64,000 bases of DNA from Halopseudomonas maritima (lineage in GTDB: Bacteria; Pseudomonadota; Gammaproteobacteria; Pseudomonadales; Pseudomonadaceae). Below, one piece after another: positions 48,516 to 57,630 of this stretch (positions are counted from its first letter, which is position 1; each line of letters opens with the position of its first letter). Made by a program: the position numbers and the translations under genes. The notes beneath the pieces were generated by a model. The model was not told where the DNA came from, did no database searches, and saw only the letters and a program-made list of their open reading frames with translations. The stretch lies in contig NZ_CP079801.1 of the NCBI RefSeq assembly GCF_021545785.1, positions 2,294,001 to 2,358,000 on the forward strand. Direction: 5' to 3'.

Positions 48516-50869
48516 CCACCCATCTCCAGTTCACTGTAGGGCGGCGGCGCGTCTTCCTGCTTGAATATTTCCATGAAGGCGCCTTCGGTGCCGGGCGGCG
48601 CGCTGCGCCCGGTCGCCGGGTCGATGCGGGCGGTGACCAGGCCGCGGGGCATGCTTGGCTCGCGGTCGGGCACGCCTTCCAGTGCCGGCCCCATGAAATT
48701 CATCCAGATGGGCAACGCGGCGGTGCCGCCATACTCCCGGCGACCCAGGGTGCTGGGCTGGTCAAAGCCGACCCACACGGTTGCAACCAGGTCCGGGTTG
48801 AAGCCGGAGAACCAGGCGTCCTTCTGGTCGTTGGTGGTGCCGGTCTTACCGGCCAGGTCATTGCGGTTAAGTGCGCGGGCCCGCACTGCCGTGCCACGAC
48901 GCACCACGTCGCGCAGCATGCTGTTGAGTTGATAGATGGTGCGTTCATCGACTACGCGTTCAGCCTCGGCAGGTTGCTCGCTGATGCTGCTGCCCTGGCG
49001 CTCGACGTAGGCGTTCAGACGAGCCTGTTGCTGCTCGGTCAGCTCCGGGGTGACCGGCGGTTTGCTGTAGTCGATCAGTTGGCCGTAGCGGTTCTCGATG
49101 CGGTCGATCAGGTAGGGTTTGACGGCGTAGCCGCCGTTGGCGAAGGTTGCGTAGCCCTGCGCGATTTGCAGGGGCGTCAGTTCCGAGGTGCCGAGCGAGG
49201 CCGAGAGGTTGCGAGGCAGCTCCTTGCGGTCAAAGCCGAAGCGTTCGATGTAGCTCAGGGCGTTGTCCACTCCCAGGTCTTGCATCAGGCGAATTGAGAC
49301 CAGGTTGCGTGAGCGGTACAGCGCTTCGCGCAGGCGAATGGGGCCAAGAAAGTCGCCGCCGGAGTTCTGCGGTCGCCAGATTGAGTCCAGATAATCGTCG
49401 ACAAAGATCAGCGGCGCATCGTTGACCAGGCTGGCAGGTGTGTAGCCCTTGTCGAGCGCGGCACAGTACAGGAATGGTTTGAAGCTGGAGCCGGGTTGGC
49501 GGCGCGCTTGGGTGGCGCGATTGTAGTTGCTTTGCACGAACGAGAAGCCGCCGATCAGCGCCTTGATCGCGCCATCCTGCGGGCCTAGCACAACCAGAGC
49601 GCTCTGTGCCTCCGGGACTTGGGCCAGGCGCCAGTTGTCGTCCTCTATTCGGCTGACGCGAATGATGTCGCCCGGCTTGAGTACGTCCATCGGCTTGGCG
49701 GGGCGCGGCCCCATACCATTGGCGCTAAGATAGGGGCGAGCCCAGCTCATCTGTTCCCAGGCAATCAACCCGGTCTGGTCGCGTCGCAGGCGTATCTCGA
49801 CATTCTCCGCATTGACTGCGGTGACCAGTGCGGGCTCAAGGCCGCCGAGGCTTTTATAGCCATTTAGCAGCTCGACTCCCTGCTCCAAGGTGATGTCCGG
49901 GTTGCGCGCTTCCGGGCCCCGGTAGCCGTGGCGGCGGTCGTAGTCTTGCAGGCCGTCGCGCAGGGCATGGTTGGCCATCTCCTGCAACCTGCTGTCGGCC
50001 GTGGTGTAAACGTTGAAGCCTTGGGTGTAAGCCTTGTCGCCGTAGCGCTCGACCATCTCCAGACGCGCCATTTCCGCAATGTAGGGCGCTTCCATCTCCG
50101 GGTTGGCGCCGTGATTGCGGGCAGTAATGGGGGTGTTAACCGCCTCTCGGTAAGCTGTCTCGTCTATGTAACCGAGGGTGAGCATGCGGTCGAGAATCCA
50201 GTCGCGACGCACCTTGGTGCGTTCCGGGTTGGCAATCGGATTATAGCGCGACGGTGCCTTGGGAAGGCCCGCGATCATCGCCAGGTCGGCAAGCGGCAGT
50301 TCGTTGATCGACTTGCCATAATATACTTGCGCCGCTGCTTCGATGCCGTAGGCGCGGTTGCCCAGATAGATCTTGTTGACGTAGAGCTCGAAGATTTCGT
50401 GCTTGTCGAGGTTGCGCTCGATCTGCAGCGCCAGCAGGATTTCGTTCAGCTTGCGCGAAAATACCCGGTCGCTGGTAAGAAAGTAGTTTTTCGCGACCTG
50501 CATGGTGATGGTGCTGCCGCCGGTCTGAATATGCCCGGTTTGTGCCAGCTCGCTGGCAGCGCGCAGCAGGCCCATCGGGTCAACGCCGTGATGATTGAGG
50601 AAGTTATCATCCTCTGCGGCCAGCAGAGCGTGTACAAATGCAGCAGGCACCTGGTTGTAGCTGATCGGGAAGCGACGCATTTCACCGAACTCTGCTATCA
50701 GACGATTATCTGTGCTATATATCCGCAACGGGGTTTGCAGTTCGACATCGTGTAGGGTTTCAACATCTGGCAGCGCAGGGCTAAGATACAGCGCGACGCC
50801 GCTCAAAATCATGATTGGCGCGCAGGCCAGCGCGAAGATAGACCAGAACAGAAATCTCAGTAGACGCAT
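48473..50869 (-). CDS. ponA: Penicillin-binding protein 1A
   Basis: 798-residue class A PBP for peptidoglycan polymerisation and cross-linking. An N-terminal membrane anchor (4-30) precedes the GT51 glycosyltransferase domain with catalytic Glu86 in LLAAEDDNF and GGSTITMQVAKN. An OB-like insert near 320-420 follows. The transpeptidase has the nucleophile Ser in GSSFKPF (about 460), SRN (near 515) and KTGT (about 672). Divergent from pilM, the conserved Pseudomonas arrangement. The 3' end overlaps the LysR gene tail to tail. Confidence 0.97.
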   Translation of the reverse strand: MRLLRFLFWSIFALACAPIMILSGVALYLSPALPDVETLHDVELQTPLRIYSTDNRLIAEFGEMRRFPISYNQVPAAFVHALLAAEDDNFLNHHGVDPMGLLRAASELAQTGHIQTGGSTITMQVAKNYFLTSDRVFSRKLNEILLALQIERNLDKHEIFELYVNKIYLGNRAYGIEAAAQVYYGKSINELPLADLAMIAGLPKAPSRYNPIANPERTKVRRDWILDRMLTLGYIDETAYREAVNTPITARNHGANPEMEAPYIAEMARLEMVERYGDKAYTQGFNVYTTADSRLQEMANHALRDGLQDYDRRHGYRGPEARNPDITLEQGVELLNGYKSLGGLEPALVTAVNAENVEIRLRRDQTGLIAWEQMSWARPYLSANGMGPRPAKPMDVLKPGDIIRVSRIEDDNWRLAQVPEAQSALVVLGPQDGAIKALIGGFSFVQSNYNRATQARRQPGSSFKPFLYCAALDKGYTPASLVNDAPLIFVDDYLDSIWRPQNSGGDFLGPIRLREALYRSRNLVSIRLMQDLGVDNALSYIERFGFDRKELPRNLSASLGTSELTPLQIAQGYATFANGGYAVKPYLIDRIENRYGQLIDYSKPPVTPELTEQQQARLNAYVERQGSSISEQPAEAERVVDERTIYQLNSMLRDVVRRGTAVRARALNRNDLAGKTGTTNDQKDAWFSGFNPDLVATVWVGFDQPSTLGRREYGGTAALPIWMNFMGPALEGVPDREPSMPRGLVTARIDPATGRSAPPGTEGAFMEIFKQEDAPPPYSELEMGGYDSGGAVTPLELF

Positions 50870-50972
50870 AAGGGATGTGGAATTCCCTGAATAATTAGAA
50901 AGTTAGCTGGATTGCTAATTGAGAACGGTGTAGCAGTCTGCATTATAAGCGTATTTTTTTTGATTTAGCCAT

Positions 50973-51001
50973 TTGCGCTTGTACAAGGACTGTTATTTAA
51001 T
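50973..51001 (+). promoter_or_regulatory. Probable sigma-70 promoter of pilMNOPQ
   Basis: TTGCGC (50973-50978), 17-base spacer, TTTAAT (50996-51001), in the divergent ponA-pilM spacer (50870-51053). The spacer also holds an AATTAG/CTAATT dyad near 50894-50921. Confidence 0.5.
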
Positions 51002-51053
51002 GTAGGAAAACATAAACCGTCCGTAAGTGTCGGATGCTGATAGGAAATTGGCT

Positions 51054-52118
51054 GTGCTAGGGCTCCTAAAGAAAAAAGCGAACACGCTGCTGGGCATCGA
51101 TGTCAGCTCCACCACGGTGAAGCTGCTGGAGCTCAGTCGCGCCGGAGGCCGCTACAAGGTTGAAGCCTATGCGGTCGAACCCTTGCCACCCGGAGCGGTG
51201 GTCGAGAAAAATATCGTCGAGCTTGAAGGCGTTGGCCAAGCACTTGAAAAAGTGCTCGCGCGATCCAGGTCGCCACTCAAGCAAGCCGCCGTCGCCGTCG
51301 CCGGATCTGCAGTGATCACCAAGACCATTGAGATGGACGCTGGTCTTGATCCCGACGAGATGGAAGAGCAAATCAAGCTCGAAGCCGATCAGTATATTCC
51401 CTACCCCCTCGATGAAGTCGCGATCGACTTCGAAGTGCAGGGGCCATCCCCCCGAAACCCTGAGCGCGAAGAAGTGCTGCTGGCCGCCTGTCGTCGTGAG
51501 AACGTCGATATTCGCGAGGCTGCGCTGGCGTTGGCTGGGCTCACAGCCAGCATCGTGGAGGTCGAGGCCTATGCGATGGAGCGGGCGTGCGAGCTGGTGG
51601 TTGGGCAGCTGGATGCTGATGATGAAGGGCTCACGATCGCGGTGATTGATATCGGTGCAACCATGATGACGCTCAGTGTTCTGAGCGGCGGTCGCACCAT
51701 CTACACACGCGAGCAACTGTTTGGTGGTAAGCAGCTCACCGACGAGATTCAGCGCCGCTATGGCCTGTCTCAGGAAGAAGCTGGTCTTGCCAAGAAGCAG
51801 GGCGGTCTGCCGGATGATTACGAGTCTGAGGTGCTCGGGCCTTTCAAGGACGCGGTGGTTCAGCAGGTGTCCCGATCGCTGCAGTTCTTCTTCGCCGGCG
51901 GTCAGTATAACGACGTGGACTACATTCTGCTGGCTGGCGGCACCGCTTCTATCCCCGGTCTGGACCAATTGGTGCAGCAGAAAATCGGAACCACCACCCT
52001 GGTTGCCAACCCCTTTGCAAACATGACCCTGTCCAACAAGGTTGACGCAGTTGCCCTGAGCAACGACGCGCCAGCATTGATGATCGCATGTGGTCTGGCA
52101 ATGAGGAGTTTTGACTGA
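51054..52118 (+). CDS. pilM: Type IV pilus inner membrane platform protein PilM
   Basis: Actin-like cytosolic ATP-binding protein that docks PilN and links the pilus alignment complex. 354 residues from GTG 51054 (VLGLLKKKANTLLG), exactly the length known in Pseudomonas, with ATAGGAAA upstream; an earlier GTG at 51027 would add nine non-conserved residues. Actin-fold phosphate loops are visible as GIDVSSTTVKLLEL (residues 15-28) and VIDIGATMMTLSVL, with LLAGGTASIPGLD late. Its stop overlaps pilN (TGATG). Confidence 0.96.
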   Translation: MLGLLKKKANTLLGIDVSSTTVKLLELSRAGGRYKVEAYAVEPLPPGAVVEKNIVELEGVGQALEKVLARSRSPLKQAAVAVAGSAVITKTIEMDAGLDPDEMEEQIKLEADQYIPYPLDEVAIDFEVQGPSPRNPEREEVLLAACRRENVDIREAALALAGLTASIVEVEAYAMERACELVVGQLDADDEGLTIAVIDIGATMMTLSVLSGGRTIYTREQLFGGKQLTDEIQRRYGLSQEEAGLAKKQGGLPDDYESEVLGPFKDAVVQQVSRSLQFFFAGGQYNDVDYILLAGGTASIPGLDQLVQQKIGTTTLVANPFANMTLSNKVDAVALSNDAPALMIACGLAMRSFD

Positions 52119-52696
52119 TGGCTCGCATTAACCTGTTGCCTTGGCGCGAGCAGCTAAGGGAAGAACGAAAAAAGGAATTCCTGACGATTCTGGCACTGGT
52201 TGTCCTGCTTGCAGGTGCGCTGGTCTTCTTGGGCGATCGCTATATCAATGGGCGCATCGACCATCAGAATGAGCGCAACGCCTTTCTGAAGAAGGAGATT
52301 ACGCTGCTTGAGGCGCGCATCCGGGAAATTGAGGAGCTGCAGGCGCGGCGTGCTCAACTGCTGGATCGTATGAGGATTATCCAAGATTTGCAGGGCAAGC
52401 GCCCAGTCATCGTTCGCGTATTTGACGAAATGGCGCGCACGCTGCCGGATGGTGTGTACTTCACTAACGTTGGCATGAAGGGTTCCACGATTTCCGTTAA
52501 GGGCGGTGCTGAATCTAATAGCCGCGTCTCCAATCTGATGCGCCAAATGGATGGCTCTGAGTGGCTGACTTCGCCGAATCTGACGGCGGTCAAAGCTGTC
52601 ACTTCTGGTGCGGTCGATCAAGCGAACGTGTTCGAGCTGTCAGTCAAACAGACCGCGCCACGAGCCGGTGCCGCTGAGGGAGAACAGCAGCAATGA
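52118..52696 (+). CDS. pilN: Type IV pilus assembly protein PilN
   Basis: 192-residue bitopic membrane protein. The cytoplasmic start MARINLLPWREQLREERKKEF is the PilM-binding motif. One membrane span lies at about 22-42, a coiled coil at 45-85, and a ferredoxin-like periplasmic domain after 90. It forms heterodimers with PilO. It overlaps pilO by four bases. Confidence 0.96.
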   Translation: MARINLLPWREQLREERKKEFLTILALVVLLAGALVFLGDRYINGRIDHQNERNAFLKKEITLLEARIREIEELQARRAQLLDRMRIIQDLQGKRPVIVRVFDEMARTLPDGVYFTNVGMKGSTISVKGGAESNSRVSNLMRQMDGSEWLTSPNLTAVKAVTSGAVDQANVFELSVKQTAPRAGAAEGEQQQ

Positions 52697-53316
52697 GTTT
52701 CGCTCAACAGATGGAAAGCTTAAAGAAGCTCCAGGCGGACGACTTGGACTTCAACAACATAGGGTCTTGGCCGGCCGCGCTCAAAGTGATTGTGTGTGCG
52801 GTGGTGTTTGCCGTGCTGCTGGTGTTGGGCTACCAATTTCACCTGAAGGATTTGCGGGCGAGCCTGGAACGGGCTGAGCAGCAAGAGGTCGTGCTGCGCA
52901 AGGACTTTACCGATAAGTCATATCGGGCGGCTAATCTGGAAGCCTATAAGGCCCAGCTCGCGGAGATTGAGGAGCGTTTCAGTGGTTTGCTGAAACAGCT
53001 GCCGAAGGATAGCGAGGTGCCTGGTCTGCTCGAAGACATCACTCAGATGGGGCTCAATAGTGGTCTGGAGTTCGAGTCCATTACCCTCCAGCCTGAAGTC
53101 GCACAGCAGTTTTATGTCGAGTTGCCTATCAATATCGTCGTTCGTGGTAGTTACCACGATTTGGCCACTTTCGTGAGCAGCGTGGCTGGCCTACCTCGTA
53201 TCGTTACTCTAGGCGACTTCACGATTTCGCCAGTCAGTGCGAGTAACCCGGACCTTTTGGCAATGAATATCTTGGCCAAAACCTACCGTTATAACGACGC
53301 GGGAGGCCAGCAATGA
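52693..53316 (+). CDS. pilO: Type IV pilus assembly protein PilO
   Basis: 207 residues with a short cytoplasmic tail, a span at about 30-50 (VIVCAVVFAVLLVLGYQF), a coiled coil and a periplasmic ferredoxin-like domain (SGLLKQLPKDSEVPGLLED, then the conserved GLNSGLEFESITL). Partner of PilN in the alignment subcomplex. The ATGA overlap with pilP keeps translation coupled. Confidence 0.96.
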   Translation: MSFAQQMESLKKLQADDLDFNNIGSWPAALKVIVCAVVFAVLLVLGYQFHLKDLRASLERAEQQEVVLRKDFTDKSYRAANLEAYKAQLAEIEERFSGLLKQLPKDSEVPGLLEDITQMGLNSGLEFESITLQPEVAQQFYVELPINIVVRGSYHDLATFVSSVAGLPRIVTLGDFTISPVSASNPDLLAMNILAKTYRYNDAGGQQ

Positions 53317-53837
53317 ACAAGCTAACCAAACTTGCGGTGCTGGCTTCCTTTGGCCTTCTGGCTGCGTGTGGTGGTAACGAGTTTGCCGATTTGCAGCGCT
53401 TTATGGATGAGACGCGTGCCAGGCCGGCAGGGAAAATCGAACCGCTGCCTCGCTTTGAGCCTTATGAAGCCTTTACCTACAGCGCTTCTTCCTTACGCAG
53501 TCCGTTTCAGCCGCCGATCAAGATAGACCTGACTCAGCGTCAGAAGGGCTCGCAGGACATCAAGCCTGACGAAAACCGGGTCAAGCAGTTCCTTGAGGGT
53601 TTCAATATCGAGAGCTTCGAGATGGTGGGGACTTTGAGCAACTCTGCCGGAATGCAGGCCCTGATTCAGGGTGCCGGCAGTGTGCATCGGGTCGGGGTTG
53701 GCGACTATCTGGGACGCAATCACGGACGTGTGACCGGAATCGAAGAAAATCGCGTTGATGTAGTGGAAATCGTGCCGGATGGTGAAGGCGGGTGGTTGGA
53801 GCGTCCGCGTACCCTCAGCCTCGCTGAGCGCGGGTAG
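53313..53837 (+). CDS. pilP: Type IV pilus lipoprotein PilP
   Basis: 174-residue lipoprotein with lipobox LLAAC, giving lipidated Cys19 in MNKLTKLAVLASFGLLAAC. A disordered Pro-rich linker follows (about 25-75), then a beta-sandwich HR-type domain with VGTLSNSAGMQALIQGAG and VGVGDYLGRNHGRV. It links PilNO to the PilQ secretin. Confidence 0.96.
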   Translation: MNKLTKLAVLASFGLLAACGGNEFADLQRFMDETRARPAGKIEPLPRFEPYEAFTYSASSLRSPFQPPIKIDLTQRQKGSQDIKPDENRVKQFLEGFNIESFEMVGTLSNSAGMQALIQGAGSVHRVGVGDYLGRNHGRVTGIEENRVDVVEIVPDGEGGWLERPRTLSLAERG

Positions 53838-53857
53838 GACAACCAGGGAGAGATAAC

Positions 53858-55969
53858 ATGAACTGCAAACAGTCACGCGTGGAACGCAAAAAAATGCTTC
53901 TGACCAGAAAACTTCCGCTCGCAGCGCTGATGGCGTTGCTGAGCCCGCTGGCCCTGGCCGCCGACCTGCAAGGCATGGACGTGGCATCACTGCCAGGTGA
54001 CCGTGTTGAGTTAAAGCTGAGTTTTGACGAGCCTGTCAGCGCAGCTCCCAAGGGGTACACTATCGATCAGCCGGCACGTATTGCCCTTGATTTGCCTGGT
54101 GTGCAGAACAAGCTGGGCGAACGCTCTCGCGAGCTGGGACTGGGTAATGCGCGCAGCGTTACTATCGTTGAGGCGGGAGATCGTACGCGCCTGATTATTA
54201 ACCTGACATCCCTCGCACCTTACAACACGCGCGTTCAGGGTAATGACCTGTACGTGACTGTTGGCGCAGAGGCCGGAGTGTCCGCGTCAACGTCGGCGTC
54301 TGTGGCGCCTGCGGCTGCCAACAGCAACTGGCGAGCCAGTGATGAGCCGGCGGTGTCCAGTTCGGCCGCCGTGGGTGGTCGTGCTATCAGTAGCCTCGAC
54401 TTTCAGCGCGGCACCGACGGCTCAGGCAATGTCATCATCGATCTGACCGATCCCGGCATCAAGGTTGACGTTGAAGAGCAGGGCGGGCGCGTAAAGCTCA
54501 ACTTCCCCAACACGCGACTGCCGGACGCGCTGCGTGTTCAGTTGGATGTCAAAGATTTTGCGACTCCGGTGAACTTCGTAAACGCGACGGGCAGTGGTAA
54601 CAATGCGTCAATCGTGATTGAACCGACCGGTAGTTACGAGCACTTGGTCTATCAGGCGGATAATCGTCTCACGGTAAGCTTCAAGCCGCTTACCCCCGCG
54701 GAGGTCGAGCAGCGTCGCGCTGACGCCTTTACCTACACCGGTGAAAAGCTGTCGCTGAACTTCCAAGATATCGAAGTGCGTTCGGTGTTGCAGCTGATCG
54801 CGGATTTCACTGATCTGAACCTGGTGGCCAGTGATACGGTGCAAGGCAGTATTACGCTGCGCCTGCAGAACGTGCCATGGGATCAGGCGCTTGATCTTGT
54901 GCTGAAAACCAAGGGCTTGGACAAGCGGCAGATCGGTAATGTCTTGCTGGTTGCTCCGGCGGAGGAGATTGCTGCACGCGAGCGCCAGGAGCTGGAATCG
55001 CAGAAGCAAATCGCAGAGTTGGCACCGTTGCGTCGCGAGCTGATTCAAGTCAACTACGCCAAGGCTAGCGATATTGCGCAGCTATTTGCCTCGGTTACCT
55101 CGGCTGATGCGGATAGCCAGCGCGGTTCGCTGACCGTAGATGAGCGAACTAACAGCATTATTGCTTTGGAAACCCAAGACAAGTTGGATGAGCTGCGTCG
55201 CATTGTCACTCAGCTGGATATTCCGGTGCGTCAGGTCATGATCGAGGCGCGTATCGTCGAGGCGAATGTGGGCTTTGACAAGGCCATTGGGGTTAACTGG
55301 AGCGGTGAATTCAGCCTGGGAGACAGTGACAGGTATCGGGTTTATGGGGATGATGGATTGGCGTCTACTGCCAGCACGCCCTTTGTTGATATGGGTGTTA
55401 TTGGGGCGACGTCAGGTATCGGCATCGGTTTTGTAACTGATAACTCAATGCTTGATCTGCAATTGTCGGCAATGGAGAGCACTGGTAACGGCGAAGTTAT
55501 TTCTCAGCCAAAGGTGGTTACGTCCGACAAAGAAACCGCCAAAATCCTGAAAGGCTCCGAAATTCCTTATCAAGAGGCTAGTTCCAGTGGTGCTACTACC
55601 ACTGCGTTCGCCGAGGCGGTTCTCTCGCTCGAAGTGACTCCGCAGATTACTCCGGATAACCAGGTAATCATGGAAGTCATCGTCACCAAAGACGAGCCTG
55701 ACTTTACCAACGAGGTTAACGGTGTGCCGACCATTCGTAAGAACGAGGTGAATGCTAATATTCTGGTTGCGGACGGCGAGACTATCGTTATCGGTGGTGT
55801 GTTCTCCAGCGAAACCCAGACATCTCAGGAGAAGGTGCCGTTCTTGGGGGATCTTCCCATTTTAGGCAAAGCGTTCCGTCGTGATGTGAAGGCAGAGAGT
55901 AAAAGCGAGTTGCTGATCTTTCTGACGCCGCGCATCATCAACAACGGGGCTGTCTCCCTTGCTAGGTAA
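53858..55969 (+). CDS. pilQ: Type IV pilus outer membrane secretin PilQ
   Basis: 703 residues; GGGAGA precedes the ATG. Signal peptide to about residue 36 (ALMALLSPLALAA). Two AMIN peptidoglycan-binding domains (about 40-130 and 160-270), an N0/N1 region (LSLNFQDIEVRSVLQLIADF near 295), and the secretin core ending with VPFLGDLPILGKAFRRD and SELLIFLTPRIIN. Multimers form the outer membrane pore for the pilus. aroK starts five bases after the stop. Confidence 0.97.
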   Translation: MNCKQSRVERKKMLLTRKLPLAALMALLSPLALAADLQGMDVASLPGDRVELKLSFDEPVSAAPKGYTIDQPARIALDLPGVQNKLGERSRELGLGNARSVTIVEAGDRTRLIINLTSLAPYNTRVQGNDLYVTVGAEAGVSASTSASVAPAAANSNWRASDEPAVSSSAAVGGRAISSLDFQRGTDGSGNVIIDLTDPGIKVDVEEQGGRVKLNFPNTRLPDALRVQLDVKDFATPVNFVNATGSGNNASIVIEPTGSYEHLVYQADNRLTVSFKPLTPAEVEQRRADAFTYTGEKLSLNFQDIEVRSVLQLIADFTDLNLVASDTVQGSITLRLQNVPWDQALDLVLKTKGLDKRQIGNVLLVAPAEEIAARERQELESQKQIAELAPLRRELIQVNYAKASDIAQLFASVTSADADSQRGSLTVDERTNSIIALETQDKLDELRRIVTQLDIPVRQVMIEARIVEANVGFDKAIGVNWSGEFSLGDSDRYRVYGDDGLASTASTPFVDMGVIGATSGIGIGFVTDNSMLDLQLSAMESTGNGEVISQPKVVTSDKETAKILKGSEIPYQEASSSGATTTAFAEAVLSLEVTPQITPDNQVIMEVIVTKDEPDFTNEVNGVPTIRKNEVNANILVADGETIVIGGVFSSETQTSQEKVPFLGDLPILGKAFRRDVKAESKSELLIFLTPRIINNGAVSLAR

Positions 55970-55974
55970 GTCCG

Positions 55975-56484
55975 TTGCGTAATGTTTTTCTGATCGGCCC
56001 GATGGGTGCTGGTAAAAGCACCATCGGGCGTTTGCTTGCTAAAGAGCTCAAATTTCCCTTCAAAGATTCGGACCGCGAGATCGAAGTGCGCACCGGCGCG
56101 GATATTCCCTGGATATTCGATGTAGAAGGGGAAGAGGGGTTTCGTCAGCGCGAAGAAGCCATGATTGCCGAGCTGGTGTTGGAGCGAGGGATCGTTCTGG
56201 CTACCGGTGGTGGTGTGGTCATGCGCCCGGCCAATCGCGCTGCGTTGGCGGCCAACGGGCTGGTTGTTTATCTTTGTACCAGTGTGGATCAGCAGCTGCA
56301 GCGCACTGCCAAGGATCGCCAGCGTCCGTTGCTGCAAACGTCCGACCCCGAGGCGGTATTACGAGACTTGATGGCTCGACGCGACCCGCTGTACCGCGAA
56401 ATCGCTGACCTCATCATTGAGACAGATCAGCGCGGCCCCAAGGTTGTGGTTAATGCCATCCTCGGCAGGCTGCAGGAAGACTGA
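55975..56484 (+). CDS. aroK: Shikimate kinase AroK
   Basis: 169 residues from a TTG start, supported by an AGGTAAG site that includes the pilQ stop and by the conserved first residues MRNVFLIGPMGAGKST. The P-loop GPMGAGKST is at 9-17, the shikimate-binding DSD near 33, and ATGGGVVMRP and RDRRPL-like (DRQRPLL) lid segments are present. Phosphorylates shikimate in aromatic amino acid synthesis. Confidence 0.97.
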   Translation: MRNVFLIGPMGAGKSTIGRLLAKELKFPFKDSDREIEVRTGADIPWIFDVEGEEGFRQREEAMIAELVLERGIVLATGGGVVMRPANRAALAANGLVVYLCTSVDQQLQRTAKDRQRPLLQTSDPEAVLRDLMARRDPLYREIADLIIETDQRGPKVVVNAILGRLQED

Positions 56485-56553
56485 GTTAGGGTCCATATCC
56501 TAGTCTCTGGTGACTGTTGTATGCTGTGCCCGCCAAAAACGGGGAGTGCTTTG

Positions 56554-57630
56554 ATGCAGTGTCTGAACGTCGATCTGGCTGATCGCAGTTATCCTATCTA
56601 TATCGGTGCAGACGTCCTGTCTGACGGGAGCTTGTTACAGCGCCATATTGCCGGCCGCCAAGTCTGTATTGTTACCGACGATACGGTTGCTCCGCTCTAT
56701 CTGGAAGCGCTCATACAGAAGCTTGCGGACTATCGTGTGAGTAGTGTCGTCTTGCCGACCGGTGAGGCCTACAAGAATTGGGCGACGTTGCAGCAGGTGT
56801 TTGATGCCCTGCTTGCCGACCGCCATGACCGTCGCACCACGCTTATCGCGCTGGGGGGCGGCGTTATTGGTGACATGACAGGTTTTGCTGCGGCTTGCTA
56901 TCAGCGAGGTGTCGACTTTATTCAGGTGCCGACCACTCTACTGTCTCAGGTGGACTCCTCCGTCGGCGGCAAGACCGGCATCAATCACCCGGCTGGCAAG
57001 AACATGCTGGGTGCTTTTTATCAGCCCAAGGCAGTGCTGATTGATACTGACAGCCTGCACACACTACCTGCTCGTGAAGTCAGCGCCGGACTTGCCGAGA
57101 TCATCAAGTATGGGTTGATCCGCGACGCGGGCTTCCTGGCCTGGTTAGAGCAAAACATCACGGCTTTGCGGAGCCTGGATGCTACGACGGTCATTCATGC
57201 CATTGAGCGTTCCTGCGCCATTAAGGCGGAGGTCGTGGCGGCAGATGAGCGCGAGGGTGGTGTGCGCGCTATTCTCAACCTGGGGCATACCTTTGGTCAT
57301 GCCATTGAGGCGCATCAGGGATACGGCAACTGGCTGCATGGTGAAGCGGTGGGTGCCGGTATGGTAATGGCCCTGGATCTGTCTTGCCGCCTGGGGTGGG
57401 TCACCGATGCAGAGCGCCAGCGCGCGGTGGCGTTGATCGCTGCCGCAGGGTTGCCGGTTGCACCTCCGAAAGGGATGCGCGTGGCCGATTTTGAGCAGCT
57501 GATGGCAGTCGACAAAAAGGTGCTGGATGGCCAGTTGAGGCTGGTGCTGCTGCACGGGCTGGGAAGTGCAGTGGTGACTGCAGAATTTGATGCTGATGTT
57601 CTACGTCAATGTTTGTTGGGGTTTGAGTGA
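56554..57630 (+). CDS. aroB: 3-dehydroquinate synthase AroB
   Basis: 358 residues from ATG 56554, which has GGGAG seven bases upstream; an ATG 33 bases earlier has none and is not conserved. Features are GEAYKNWATLQQVFDALL, the NAD-binding ALGGGVIGDMTGFAAACYQR, the zinc/active-site segment QVDSSVGGKTGINHPAGKN, and zinc ligands in NLGHTFGHAIE and LHGEAV. Converts DAHP to 3-dehydroquinate. The stop overlaps the damX start. Confidence 0.97.
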   Translation: MQCLNVDLADRSYPIYIGADVLSDGSLLQRHIAGRQVCIVTDDTVAPLYLEALIQKLADYRVSSVVLPTGEAYKNWATLQQVFDALLADRHDRRTTLIALGGGVIGDMTGFAAACYQRGVDFIQVPTTLLSQVDSSVGGKTGINHPAGKNMLGAFYQPKAVLIDTDSLHTLPAREVSAGLAEIIKYGLIRDAGFLAWLEQNITALRSLDATTVIHAIERSCAIKAEVVAADEREGGVRAILNLGHTFGHAIEAHQGYGNWLHGEAVGAGMVMALDLSCRLGWVTDAERQRAVALIAAAGLPVAPPKGMRVADFEQLMAVDKKVLDGQLRLVLLHGLGSAVVTAEFDADVLRQCLLGFE